Source: Cyanoderma ruficeps (Eukaryota; Chordata; Aves; Passeriformes; Timaliidae). From it: a stretch of 64,000 nt of DNA. Location of the stretch: the NCBI GenBank assembly GCA_008694505.1, contig VZDJ01000346.1:7923244-7987243 (forward strand), given 5' to 3'. The position numbers and the translations under genes were made by a program. The notes below the pieces were generated by a model. It saw nothing but the letters and a program-made list of their open reading frames with translations, ran no database searches and had not been told where the DNA came from. Shown piece after piece: positions 24,350 through 37,407 of the stretch. Position 1 is the first letter of the stretch. Each line of letters opens with the position of its first letter.

Positions 24350-27300
24350 CATGTTATCAGGTTTTTGCCTTAGAGATGACAAGTACTTATATTTTCAGTT
24401 TTGCTTAGCAGAGACAAAAAATAGGTTGTTTATAGAGAAAAAAGAAATTAAAGGAATTAAAATTTAAAAATTGAAAATAGGAGAAGTATTGGTAAGGATT
24501 GTGCCTAATTGTGTATTCAATGAAAATAGCAAGCCAATTTTCCCATGCAGTATTTATTGTAATGTTTCATTTAAAAATTCAGTTGAAGAGCTAAAGATGG
24601 TATAATAAAGAGAGGTGACCTCCTCTGTGACCAAGTCCTAAGAAAACAAAGGATAAAAATCTATTTTGATGTTCAGAGAATTAAGTAGCAGGTTACACAA
24701 AGAAGTTTTAATTTTCTGGTACATACCAAGAGAAGTGGCACAATATCAAGTTGCAGGAGATGAGATTACTTTCTGAAAAAAATTATATACTGAGTTTAAA
24801 ATGCTTTTTTAAATGGTACATTCACTAGGACAATGACCAAAGGAAACAGCTGAGCCTGCAGGGGTTTTTTTTAAGTTTTTCTGGTTTGTTTACTCCTTTG
24901 AATTAGTCAAGGGGAATGTACGGTGTCACCTCATTTTGTTAGTGGCAGTTATTCCTGCATCATAGATGGCAAATGATGACAAAGCATCTTCACTATTTTT
25001 AAGCAGTATATTTTAAGCATGTTTTCCAGCATGTGTGTCTCTCTATGTAAGTAGAAATACCAATGTAGATGTACAAAAATGGGAACAGGGAGACCAATCT
25101 AACTTTTTTTGAGGGTGCAACTTTCCAATTTGATGGTGAGTAATTTTATAAGTAATTCTATCTTCTAGTGGACCAAATAGGAAAAAGGTTTCTCAAGGAC
25201 ATATGGAACATCAAGTAGCTGTGACCTGTTTCTTTTTTGTTCCGCGGTGAAGTCAGTTTCGCTCCCTAGAGTGTTCTGTTTTCATGCCTCTCCAGCATGT
25301 TCTCCAAACTGAATAGCTTTCTTACAGAACAACAATATGGTGTAATGTATTGTGGGTGGTTTGTTTACTCAGTTTCATATTAAAAACACATGCAAACATT
25401 TATGTGAGAAAACACAACTGAAGAGCACAGAAATTCTGCAATAGCAGAAGTTTATGAAGTTCTTGAACTTAAGGATTCTGTTGTTTTGAGTGATAAGTGA
25501 GATTTCTTTTACGTGTCCATGTTGTTCCCATGCTCACTCTTCTCCTCACTGCCCTGAAAGTCCCTTCCCCTGGCTTATTGCTTCTCCTCATTTCAGCTGC
25601 TCTAAAAATGGACAGAAGTCCTGCTTTGGAAACTCAACCAAAGAAGCTGAGTACCATAGCTTCGTATTTATGTAGGGCTCATTACACTTAAGTTAGCTTT
25701 CATTAGCAATTCAGCACCACACTGACATGAGTGTTGTCTTTACTAAGTCTTCCTCCTTGGGCATATGATGAAGGAGATTTACATTTTGAGACATTATTTT
25801 ATTGTATCTGTGACATTGGAACATCACTGATCCCTTCTAGCCTGCAGTGTGCTTTTCTTGGCCTGCTTCTCTCCCACTACCTTTAGATGATCTGTGAATC
25901 ACGATTCATTTTGAGGCTCGACCTCAGGACAACTTTTGATGATAGGCTTAGACACCATATGTAGCCTAATTATTTACATTTAATCTTTTGCAAACTGAAG
26001 ATGTTTTTCACTGTCTAAAAATGGTGATTACCAGTGAGGTGACAAGATTGGTTATTTGCACTTTGATTTCCAGTAGTTAAATGGGTGAATAAATTGGTTA
26101 TCTTAAGGTATTATAACATTTACAGTTTCTTTATCATGCAAAGATTTTATATTGAATTTTTGAACTACTGGTTATATTTCTAAGTTAAAAGTAAATAGCT
26201 CTGCTCTGTTAGAATTGTTTCACTCAAAAGAAAAAAAGTTTTGGAAAAGTATTAAACAGTTCTTGGCAAATTCTATAAAGAACATCTGAAAATTTATGGG
26301 AATTATTCACAGCCATCTGTAGTACATATTTGGGTTTATATACAGAAAAATGTAAAATAATTATTTACTGAATTGTAGGCTTATATATGCTGGTAATGAC
26401 ATGGATCCGTTAGTTGCTGCTATCACATATCCCTTGTAATTATTTTCTTGTAATAAATAACCAATGGTAGCCATAAAATTCAGGCATGAGATCTGGGCAT
26501 AGGAGTAAAACCTGCAGTAAGTTCTCTTAGCCACATTCAATACAGTCTGAAGTATAGGTTTTTTTCTGCCTGACATGACCATAACCTGTTTTAAAAAATT
26601 ATGTGCGTCTCCAAAAAAATTAGATCTTCATTTATGTCAAATCCCTGTGTATTTGATTCCAATTATACCTTTGTAACTGAGCAATCTAAGCAAATATGGT
26701 AAGTAAATAAATTGCTATTTTTTGTTATTTGAGCTTAAAAGATTCTTCCACGTACACACTAAAAGCAAATGTTATTATGCTACTTGTACACAAAATCTTA
26801 CCTTTCATGTTTCCTGTGAGGATTTACCTTGGAAGCACAAATTTTCCTTAAAATAGATACTATTCCTTCGGGTCTGGGGGAGAACCTTGGCATTTCAATC
26901 TTCCAGTTGATATCAGAATTGACTATATGGTGTGTTGAAAATAATGTGTTTCTAAACAGGCAGCAGCTGACTTTTAAATAGACTGTTCCTCACAGTCTAT
27001 GAAGGCTTTGAATGCCTCTAATTTTAAAGCCACAGCACGGCATACCCTCTCCCCTGCAAGAGAATTTCAGAGTCTCAGGTCTGTGAAGAAAGGGAGAGCT
27101 ACAAATGAAAACTGCAATATGGTGGTGATGGCTTACCTCTCTAAGTGGCACTTCAGATGTCTGAAAGCAAGTATTTGGGGGCAGCAGACCAGTCATGTTG
27201 TGTGTCCTATAAAATATTGGTGCCTCAGAACATAACTTGAACTGTTTCAGCCATTTCCATATGGAAATATAGGCCCATTCATTTATGCCTATGTACACAT

Positions 27301-27428
27301 TCTCACAGGAAGCATTTCTCTGCTTCTGAAAAGAAATTTGTTGTGGCATTCTCACAATGACACCTAGAATCCAGTATATGATGCCAGTTAAAATAACAAC
27401 CACCTGTCTTCTTTTCTTACATGTTTAG

Positions 27429-27630
27429 GAAAATATCTCCAACTTTGATATCGTTATGGAGTCTGATGAGGGCACCTTCAAGCCGTATGGACTGGGTTTT
27501 GCTGGCAGTGCTGCAGCTCGGGACATCGTGAAAGAGATCATGACTCTGCTGCAGCCCATCAATGTTACGGATGTTTACGACACTGCAGATGGAACAGACA
27601 TCGCTTACTGGATGAGAGACGGGGTGCCTG
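27429..27630 (+). CDS. CPQ: CPQ coding exon with MESD zinc-ligand motif (carboxypeptidase Q)
   Basis: The 202-bp exon encodes 67 residues plus one base of a Gly codon. It begins ENISNFDIVMESDEGTF and ends WMRDGVPG. The Asp of MESD is the fourth metal ligand of the M28 site (human 364). The remainder corresponds to the helical part of the peptidase fold leading to the substrate pocket. Two N-glycosylation sequons are visible (NIS at the exon start, NVT in the middle), fitting a secretory-pathway protein. The acceptor is GTTTAG before 27429; the donor GTGAGT at 27631 is a near-perfect consensus (phase 1). Many substitutions relative to mammalian CPQ sit in surface helices, while motif residues are kept. 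Confidence 0.95.
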
Positions 27631-30600
27631 GTGAGTGTCCCTGGAGCTTGGCAGGGGACACTGCTCCCACTGAGCACTGCCACGTCACATGGGTGGTCTC
27701 ATGTTTTCAAAGTACTAAGAAATTCTTGGTCCCAGGGACTAAAATTTACCATAGGTAACATGTATAAATGTCAAAAGGTGACCAACAGAAATAGGACATA
27801 AACTGCATTTGAGCTGCAGTTTAATAATGCTATAGATTATACGTAGAATAAAATGCCTAAAATCTTCTTTTCGGCTTTAAGGATTTATAATAATTAATCC
27901 CAAACTGGTGGTTTATAAATAGTAAACCAAGGCAGAGGAGAATTCTCCAATACAGAAGAAATATCTTTTTAATTATTATTATTTTTACTTTGAAATTCAG
28001 GGCTTTTTTTCTCTCTGTTTTATATGCTGGAGAAACAGTGTTTTTGAGATGTGACATTTAAAAACGTAAGAATCATTAAGGTGTGATAAAGGAGTAAAAT
28101 TCTGAAAGGTTTGGGGTTTGTTTTGAGGATTGTATCTTGCTCCAAGTGAAGAGCAGCTTGTTGGCAAAGAAACTTGTAAGCTGTGTGAGTGATCCACCAC
28201 TCGCAGCGCCCCCATGCAGGAGACCCCCACACTAGCAGAGGCTTTCAGAGCACAAGAATCCCAACTGGAGGCAAACCTGAGTGAGGCCTTAGTGAATTTG
28301 CATTTGAATAATAGTAGAAAGAAAAGTTTCATAACAGTGATATTAAAAAAGTAATGATCGGTTTTAAATTTAAGGTTCTTTTTCTGCTGTGTTTTATGGC
28401 TGAAGTAAGCTGGGCACATTTTTCATGCTAGTTTTACTACTTGCTACTATATGCTTAGAATCTTTTAATATTTTATTAGCTGCCTTTTTTTTCCTTGTGG
28501 AAGAGAGTGAGTGAATCATGGAATATATTAGTCTTATTTATGGTCAGAATCCCTTGCTTCTCACTCATTCAGGGTGTACAGAGATACCATAAAGTTGACT
28601 GCTTCAATAAATGTCAGGATGTCTAATTTTGAAACCAAAATATCTATACTGGCAAGAAGTATGGAAAAATGGATATTATCAAACAGTTAGGGATTCATCA
28701 TCAGCTTCTGTCCTGCTCTCTGGGTGAAGTGGAATCAGTTGAGTTCAATGTCATGCGGCTGTGACAATGGTGTGTTGAGTTGATTTGAGAGACTGCTAAG
28801 CACAGCTGAGAGGCTGTGGCCATGCATCATCCTCCACAGCCTGGAAGTGCCTGTGAAAAGATGTCTGGTCCAGAATTTCAGGCCAGCATATCTGTGTTGT
28901 AGGTGGAATATAAGAACTCACCACTCAGCCTATTTTTAGAAAATGCAAGGGTATCAGAATTATTTCCTAGGTAAGGTGCTGACAGCATTCCAAGGGGTGC
29001 TCAGGGACTTGTGTTGTGCTTCCCATCTGAATGTGACAGATTATGGAAGAGAGAAAAAATTAACATTCAAATGCCTTATTTTCAGTTGATAATGCAAGTG
29101 GTGCTTGTGATGGCAGTGGGTATTGAGCTCTTGCACACCACTTCTCATCAGCTGTGGTGCACCTGGAGCATAAGCAGCTACAGCTTTGCCATGGTCCTCT
29201 TGATTAGTCTTTGGGCTACTCAGCAGGAGCAATGCAGGAAAAAGCCCTCTCCCATGGACATCTGTACTCCTCAGAAAGCATAAACTATGAAAAATATAAA
29301 CCTCAGGAATATAAACTCAACCTTTCAAAAATATGAATACACCAGAATCAAGATCTCAGTTTTTAAATAAATCTGTTTTGTTTTCCTATTAAGAATTTGT
29401 CACATTAATTGATGATGGATTTTTTTTTTCTCTCTGGAGCTTTGCTTCATTTAACTTCCTGTTAAGCAAATAGAAAAGTGTTCTCGCAGCATAAAGGAAC
29501 ACTGATTCTTTTCTTCATCAAGTCCTAGTGACAAAAAATTAGCTCCACTAAAAGAATTTTGGCTGCTTAAGACTTTATTTCATGATGTTCCAGGGAGAAG
29601 TCTAAGACATCTTTTAATCTTTGTGCCTTGTCTGCAGTATTCTCCTGCTTGAGTGAGCCTTTATGGTATATAATAACATTGAAACAAATTGAAGACTCTG
29701 TAACGGCTTTTATAATATTGCTCAATTTAAACAAGCAGTCAAGTGTTGACACTTCATCAATTTTACTTAAATATTTTCTTGAAAATGTACTTGGCAGCTT
29801 TGTTGCTGCAACAGTGAGAGGAAATATGGTGTACTTCTTGAATGATAAGAATGGTTTCTGATATAATTTTTCTTGAATTTTTCCGTTTTCAGTGTGAAAT
29901 AGATTCCAGGATTCACCTTTTTAGATGCTATTAATATTCTTCTCCTACTTCTTTTGGTCTGAAAGATCCACAGAGGGCAATACTACATGTGTTTTTCAGA
30001 GCTGTAGGCAAAGAGACTGTAGCTTAATCTCTGCTATTTTGAGCATGCTTATTTTTGATGGACATGCAATGAAATGCTACTAAACAGCAGTGATTATTCT
30101 GAGATTTTGGGATGAGAGAGGCCACGAGTTCAGAGTCCTTAGCAAACCACAGACTGAACCTAAATAATACCTCTAAAGCGCAAGCAAGGTGATCTGCACC
30201 AAACACAGTACTCTGGTTCTTTGTGACTGCAGAGTATTAGAAATATTTGTCAGTGGCCTTTACACTGGATTGTTTTGAGAACAGTTCAGCCCAGCACTGA
30301 GGAATGTCTGTACTTGTGGTTTTGTACTGATAGCCAGTTTTCAGCTACTGAAAATATTTGTATAACATTTGTTTTGCCTTTCCATGAAGCATAAATCAGA
30401 GGAAAGGGGAAGTTCGTGGTGTTGTATTTTATGATGTGGTTTTACAGTTTGAGGTGACCATTGATTCTAAGACTGCTCATTTCATAATTATGCAATTATC
30501 TTCCTGAACTTTCTTTTAAAATGTTCAATTCCATTTTTGTTTTCGTTAGGGATGTATCCAGATCATAACACATAAAACTGTTCCTTTGCAACACTAAATC

Positions 30601-33600
30601 TCAAATTAAGTTTGGCTAGAATTTGCAAATATCGGTGGGAAGATAGGTTGGTTGGCTTTATTTGTTTGATTTGTTAACATACTTTTTCACAATAAGTTTC
30701 TTCAGTGTCTGAAAGGGTTAAAAAACTATTAAGCACGCCCTGCTAAACTAGTTCTAGGATATCCTTGTTGAAAAAATGAAGTATCTGATGATCACAGATA
30801 CTCAAGGATGACCAAAATGCTTTGAATGTAATTTAAAGTGGTTCCTAAGGTAACAGCCGTGCGTCTGGGTCAGCCTTCCTTGCAAGCCTTCAGAATCTGA
30901 GAAGGGGGAATGAAGTGTTTGTATTTGTATTATGGACTCCAGTAAACATTAGTTCAGCTTTAGGTGTCTGGGGAGATGAAAAAAGGCACTTTCGTATTTT
31001 TGCAAAGGAATGGCTGTTGTGACACATTATTTCCAGGAAAACTGGTTCAAGGATGCTCCTTTCTGCTCATCAGGGTGGTCATCTGTTGCTGCAGTGCTTA
31101 TGATGGGAACACTTGTCTGTTAGGAACTAAGCTGTATTTGAGATGAAGCTAACCCAGGATATCTCAAACAAGTCCCCAAAGGCGTGTTTAAATTCCTCTT
31201 TTAAAAATCAACCAGTGGCCTAAAGGTGAAACTCCTTTTACAATGTCATTTTGAAACCTGACGGTTGGTTGTGTTTCTCTGTCTCCGCAGTGACTTGATT
31301 TTTTGTTACACTGCATAAAAGGAAGAATTGTTCTTCCAGAAATTAATAAACCAATAGTTCATCTAATTTTAATGTTTTTTCAGAAATCAAAAATTCATTG
31401 CTAACCCAATCTATTAGTCATTCAAATGTGGCAAACAAATACTATAATACATCATTTCTCTCATTTTTACATTTTCATAGTGCTTTTTTTTATTACCTCC
31501 ATCTAAAATATGCTGTATTCTGGCCTGAGACACCGGATTTTGACTCGGATTATTTCCTTTCATATTATGTAAGAGGTTAAATCTACTTCTTTTCTGGAGT
31601 ATGCTGCCCTCTCTTACTCCTGTCCCCATCATCCTTGTAGCACCAGACTCAAGTGCAAGCCTGCTGGCATGCTGGTGCCAAGCCTACTCCTCTGCTCGAT
31701 GTCAGCCAGGGACATGTCTGTGAAAGTAGTATAGCAGGAAAACTCCTTGACTTGCGGTTGCCAGCTGGACATGAAGAAGTGAGCAAACTCTCTTTTCCAA
31801 ATTATAGGTGAACAGCCCCTGTTCACTCTTAGCTGTGTCACTGTTTGGAGGTGATATTCCACTGTGATGCTTGAAACGCTGTCCGTCAGATTACCTGTTT
31901 TGTACTGCCCAAATCTCGAGCAGGCTCTTTGGATCCAGTTTCTAAGCTTCTTTTTATTTCCAAAAGAATAAAACCAGAAGAAATATCAGTTGTACAGTCT
32001 AGGACTTCATAAGCCAACACTGAAAAGCCTTGGACTTGATGCTGCAGGGGTAAGGGGTGTTTCACTTGCCAAAAGCCTTCCTACAAGATGAGGGAAGGGA
32101 AGAAACAGTCTCTGAACAGTAGACGTTAAACTGCTTCACTTCACTATGTAGCATTTGTGTCACTTGTGATTTGAGATGTTTAGCACAGGAAATCACATGT
32201 AGGCCTCCAGGTATTTGACAACGTGACAAACTCAAGGCAGATGTCCCCTCATGGAGCAAAAATCTGGACAAAGCTCCTGAACACTGCTCACAGAACTGAA
32301 CTTTACAGATAGTATTGTAAGTACTTAGGCCATTTTAGATACTCCATAGGTGCTACATTTTTATATTTGCTGAGTTCCCACTGCTCTGGATATCTGTTGA
32401 GCACAGTGCCAACACCAACTACTATCATTATGTGGAAGTGAGGGTAAAAGGGCTTATGGTATACATGCATGTCTTGTCTCAATCTTGATCTCAATAAATT
32501 TGAGATATACCAGAACTGTTGTCTGATAATTAGCAATATGGTATTGCTTTTTTCAGGGCATTCCTTTCCTTTTAAATATCTTACTTTATCATTCATATGG
32601 CAAATATGGTGAATGACTGTGTTCCACTGCAAAAGCCAAATCCTTTGCAACTTGGGGGGTATTAAATTAAACCAATATGCTGAGAGGGCAATTATAATTG
32701 CTTGGCACTTTAGGAACCTACTGTAAATGTTAAGGCTATTAGACCCATTTAAAAGCTTGATTGCAGAAAGAACTGTGTGTATTAATCTGTAAAATATTCC
32801 ATCTATTCTCTAATTTATCATTGTTCCAATAAAATGGGCTTTTGAAATTAGAAATTACTCTGGAGTAATTAAATAATTTTAATATGTTGCAACTTTTTAT
32901 GAATGTGGATTCCTTAAAAGGCTCATAGTTTAACATAGTATCTCAGTTATATTACCCTTCATATGACCTTCTCTGTTTTTAATAAAGTAAATAAAGTCTT
33001 TGAGACTAGTAATTTAATGAAAGGAATAGTCTGTAACTTATGATGTTTTTTTATCAGTTGTGCTATTAGACTACCAGACAAATTTGACAGTACTTTACAT
33101 ACAATTCCTTCCACCTTTGTTCTGTTTGGGCTAGTGTTGTTTTGGCACAATGGAGTATTGTCTACTTCTAATAATTAACAGGAAGCATCAGATTTGCAAG
33201 GATATTTTTGTTTCACATAGACTAGACACAAACCATGCAAAAATGCATCTGGGATAATACTGTTGGAGAGAGGGATGGAGTTGGGCAATTAGGCACAGTG
33301 CCTGAATGCAAATTTTCCTGGTAGTTTTAAGAGGGCTTTTGTATTATATTTCTCATTAGCAATTCAGGCTATTTGAGTCTAAACAAACTCAAACTGGACG
33401 AAAGCAAACCTCTTCTGCCAAGAAGGTTAGCCAGCTGTAGAAGAATGTTGCAAACTTGGTGAATTCTCTGTCATTTTGAATGTTAAAACAAGACTTAGAT
33501 GTCCTTCAAAAAGTACAGGGTAATTCAAGCAGGAGGTGTCATCTTGATACAGTAGATACAAGATTAAATTCTTTGCCATGTGTTACTCAGAAACACATGG

Positions 33601-35790
33601 TAATGGGTTTTGCTGGCCTTAAGATATCTGTGAATCTGCCAGTAAATATTACAAGCATTTTCATAATGAAATGCTTCTTTCCCATTTAAGCCTCACCCAT
33701 TTCAGACTAGATTTTCAAATATCATGAACTCTTGTGTTTGATTTGTACAACATTTAGATAATCCTAATTACAGTTACAAAAATAGAACTATCATTAACTT
33801 GCTGATCCCAGGGGAAATTGAACTGTGAAACCAAAAATATTTGCAAAACGCTATCATACATTGCTGAACTTCAGAACATGTTGCCGAATCTCATTTTATT
33901 TCTAGGTATTGTCTTCTCTTCAGTGTCTGTGATGCATTTTATTTGGCAAAGTTTTCCCAGTGGTCACAAGTAAAGAATTACAGCACATGGGTTAAGTAGC
34001 TGGTACTCCATAGCTCTTAAAATTAGGCAAGACAGCTTTAAAATAATCTTATACTAATATTCCAATAAATTAGTTTGAAATACTGACATTCTGATTGGCT
34101 TTTAGGATCCTAGAAGTAAAACTGTTCCAGTGTTTCAGCCCTGTACTGGTATTATATAAGCTCATTAATCTAATAATCAAAATTTAAATTGGGATGTTTA
34201 AAATAAAATCATAAATTCTAATGGTTCTTGCACTTTTTGGCTAGTGGACTTCTTTCTCTCATTTTGTCAGTCTTCTTTCTTTGAATACAAGTAAGGTTAT
34301 ATTTCTTCGTTCCTTTTAGATGCTTACTCTTCAAAAACTAACATGAGATGGATTGGCGTAAATGACCCTTTTAATAAATAGGTTCTTCCTCGAAGCATAT
34401 GCAATTCCTAAACATCTCAAAATCAATAAATTTGCTTCTCCAACTCACCTTTTTAGTAGCAGAACATACTTTGTCTCAGAAAAGAAACACTGAAAATATC
34501 CAGCTGAGGATCCCATTCAGATTTGGGGTGTGGTTGTTTTTATTCTGGCTGTGCCTCTGAGAGACATCTTAATTCTCTATTGTTTGCTGCTTAGAAAGCT
34601 GAATTCTGTTTCTGCGGGTGGGAATATTCTTTTTCAGATGGAAGTATTTGCCATTTGTTGATCCTAAAAAAACAAATGTTCTATATTAACACACGGAGTT
34701 TAGTATTAACATGTTAAATAGGCATTTCGGAAGTACAAGTTAGTCAAGCCTTATTCCTAGAACTGTCCTTGGCTTCAGTGAAGCTTATGCAAATAATGAA
34801 GTAAACAGAAAGAAAAAATTATAATAAAAAATAATTGAGTCAGAGTTCTGTAAGGATTTTGGAGATGTTTGCCAATGGAAAAAGTGAGGAAGTAAAATCA
34901 GATTCTCATCACAATTTATTTATTTACCTTTACAAATTTGACTGTATGAAAAATAAGACATATTGATAGTATGGAAATGTGAGATTTCTCACCAAATGTA
35001 TAATGACCTAGAATGGTTGTTAGCAACAACAGCAGAAATATCTGTGGATTCATAGATTTGATTCCTGGAAAACAAATTGTAATGGCATCAGTATTAAAAG
35101 CTGAATAAAAATAAAGCGTTCAGTAGCATTCCAGGAAGACCACATGTAAACTGCTTTTGATGGGAGGGACAGAGGTTAAATGTATTAAGGTCTGGCTTGC
35201 AGCTCTCCAAGTGCTTTCCTATATGAAGTCATATGATGAGTGTTTCTAATAGAATTCAGAGCTTGCTTCATCCTCAACTATTTAGAGTTTCCGTTGGTTT
35301 GGAGTCAAGTTTAAAATTACAGCAGAACACAGCTGATGTACTTGCTATATTGGAATGATAAAGGATGATGAGAACAAGCTCATCCAGTCAAGGTGATTAT
35401 GTCTCCTCTGGCCAGTTTCTTCACGCTTTTATTGTTCTGGAGTTACAAACAGTATAATATTTAGAAAACATCAGGTCCTTGGACCCCTTGGCAGCCCTGT
35501 TTCCGAAGAGACCTCTACATTACCTCATTGCCACAAGGTTTTCTGGTGCCTCTTGCACAGCAGCTCCTGTTCTACAGAACTGCTGTTGCATTTCCCATCA
35601 GTTCTGGGTTGTCCTCTTCCAATACGGGACTTTGGTTTTCTCTTTGATGCATTTTCTGAAGTCCACATCAGGCCACTTCTGGTTTTTGAGCTCTCTGAGC
35701 AGCAGCTCTGCCTTGCAGCATACACAGCTGCTCCTTCCACAGAGTTTATGAAGACAGAGGCCAGCCCTGTCGTCTGGATCAGGACAGTCC

Positions 35791-35927
35791 TCCAGGATAC
35801 TGTCAACATTTATGAACCACAGAGTTGGAACCCTTCTAAGTGTTTGTCTTCAAAACTCATTCTACAGATTGGATCTATAGTGCTACTGAATTTCTGAAGA
35901 GCAGAATTTATTGAATACCAATTTCTT
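35791..35927. repeat. 137-bp direct repeat, copy 1
   Basis: This copy matches 37271-37407 with about three differences in 137 bases (two in the first ten, one at the GAGTTGG/GAATTGG position). Homology stops abruptly at both ends. The spacing between copies is exactly 1480 bp with no length change inside the repeat. No TG...CA ends, poly(A) or inverted ends are visible. Confidence 0.9.
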
Positions 35928-36121
35928 GCTACGAATGCAGAGGATGCTGGCCTGGCAAGGAGCCCTGGGTGTCACACCACTCATAACCAGCCACCTCTAA
36001 CTGTTGATGGGGACCCTTTGGGCCCAGCCATCCAGGCTGTTTTCCACCCACTTTTATTCCCCCCCTCCAGTCCATAATTTTCCTGGGGACTGAATTTTTC
36101 TAGTCTATAGTGCATAGAACC

Positions 36122-36598
36122 ATCATAGGATTATAGAATGGTATGTGTTGAAAGGGACCTTAAAGATCATCTAGTTTCAGCCCTTGTGCCGTGGTCAGGG
36201 GCACTTCTCACTAGGTCAGGTTGCTCAGAACCCTTGAATACTTCCAGGGATGGGGCATCCACAACTTCTCTGGGCAGCCTGTGCCAGTGCCTCACCACCC
36301 TCAGAGTAAGGAATTTCTTCCTAACATCTAATCTAAACTTACTCTAAGTTTGAATCTGTTCCCTCTTGTCCTGTCACTACATGCTCTAGTAAGAAATCCC
36401 ACTCTGTCTTTCTTGTAGGCTACCTTCACGTACTGGAAGGCCACAATTGTGTCACCCCAAAGGTTTCTCTTTTCCAGGCTGAACAATCCCAATTCTTTCA
36501 GCCTTTCCTTATAGGAGAGGTGCTCCATCCCTCCAATCAACTTATCAATGGCCTCAATTAGTGGCCACCTCTGGACATGTCTCTATCCTGCTGCTTTA
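36122..36598 (-). mobile_element. CR1 LINE fragment, antisense
   Basis: On the + strand this starts with ATTATAGAATGGTATGTGTT and GAAAGGGACCTTAAAGATCA, then GGGATGGGGCATCCACAACT, GGCAGCCTGTGCCAGTGCCT and CCTTTCCTTATAGGAGAGGT: the reverse complement of a CR1 3' region. It lies between the two copies of the 137-bp direct repeat. The sequence 36600-36830 (with TTGGCCAGCTCCCCCAAGTA) also looks repeat-derived, but I cannot assign it. Confidence 0.9.
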
Positions 36599-37270
36599 GA
36601 TTTTACAACAGGCATAACGTTTGCCTTTTTTCATTCCCTAATTGCCACAACTTTTCCTAGATGATAGAAAGCAACTTCCCAATTGCGTTGGCCAGCTCCC
36701 CCAAGTAATCTGTCCAGCATTGATTTTTATTTGGCCTCTTTGGCTATATAATTCCTAACTTCATTTTCCTATACCATGAGTAGTATCTCTTCCCATCTTT
36801 CCAATTCTGCTACCATGCAGAGACCTGAGAGTTTTTCATTTTAAGCTACAGCAATTATTTTCTTAGTATTCTTTCACTGCCTATTGTGGCTAATATAGCA
36901 AATAATATAGCGCTTCAACAGCAGTTTGTCCCCAAAGTTCCAGAAGTTTTTCATGGAAAGAAGGCTGTAGAAACATCTCAGCTGACTCTGCGGAGCACAC
37001 TGGAGATTTGAACCAAGTATGATTTTGATTCAGGATCCAAATACTTTTTAATGACAGAATTTTAGATATTAATCAGAAAATTTGTTCCTTCCTGAAGCAG
37101 CAAACACAACACACTTTCATTTGCAGGTGACATTTTAGGTGTAAATGTCTGAGGTCTTTGAAGAATGCTTTCAGTAGTAGTCCAAACTGAACAAATACAA
37201 AACTTGAAAATAATTTATGAAGACATCTTCCTCAAAAGAGCAGGTTCAAAATTATTCCAGTGGCAGCCTC

Positions 37271-37407
37271 TCCAGGACATTGTCAACATTTATGAACCAC
37301 AGAATTGGAACCCTTCTAAGTGTTTGTCTTCAAAACTCATTCTACAGATTGGATCTATAGTGCTACTGAATTTCTGAAGAGCAGAATTTATTGAATACCA
37401 ATTTCTT
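37271..37407. repeat. 137-bp direct repeat, copy 2
   Basis: Second copy of the segment at 35791-35927, same orientation. Flanks on both sides differ from those of copy 1, so only this stretch is shared. It could mark the end of a 1480-bp tandem duplication whose second unit is mostly missing, or two pieces of one unknown dispersed repeat. Confidence 0.9.

Larger units (their letters stand above)
16397..27428 (+). other. CPQ: CPQ intron, 11,032 bp
   Basis: GT...AG intron in phase 0. It contains an LTR cluster at about 21.24-22.03 kb, a CR1 at 23.36-24.35 kb and a 9-bp hairpin at 20401-20424. The stretches 16400-20400, 20430-21240, 22035-23355 and 24350-27428 hold AT-rich sequence in which I see no gene, RNA or clear repeat. 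Confidence 0.9.

Noticed and set aside
27997..28419. 140-codon open frame on the minus strand
   Set aside because: Lies in an AT-rich intron with no homology or conserved motif. It reads through poly(T)/poly(A)-rich simple sequence.
35525..35897. Protein-like frames near the direct repeat, including a Cys-rich minus-strand frame of about 83 codons (35601-35849)
   Set aside because: Three frames on both strands are open over the same bases, so the region is simply stop-poor. No family recognised. Not called, though a translated search would be cheap.
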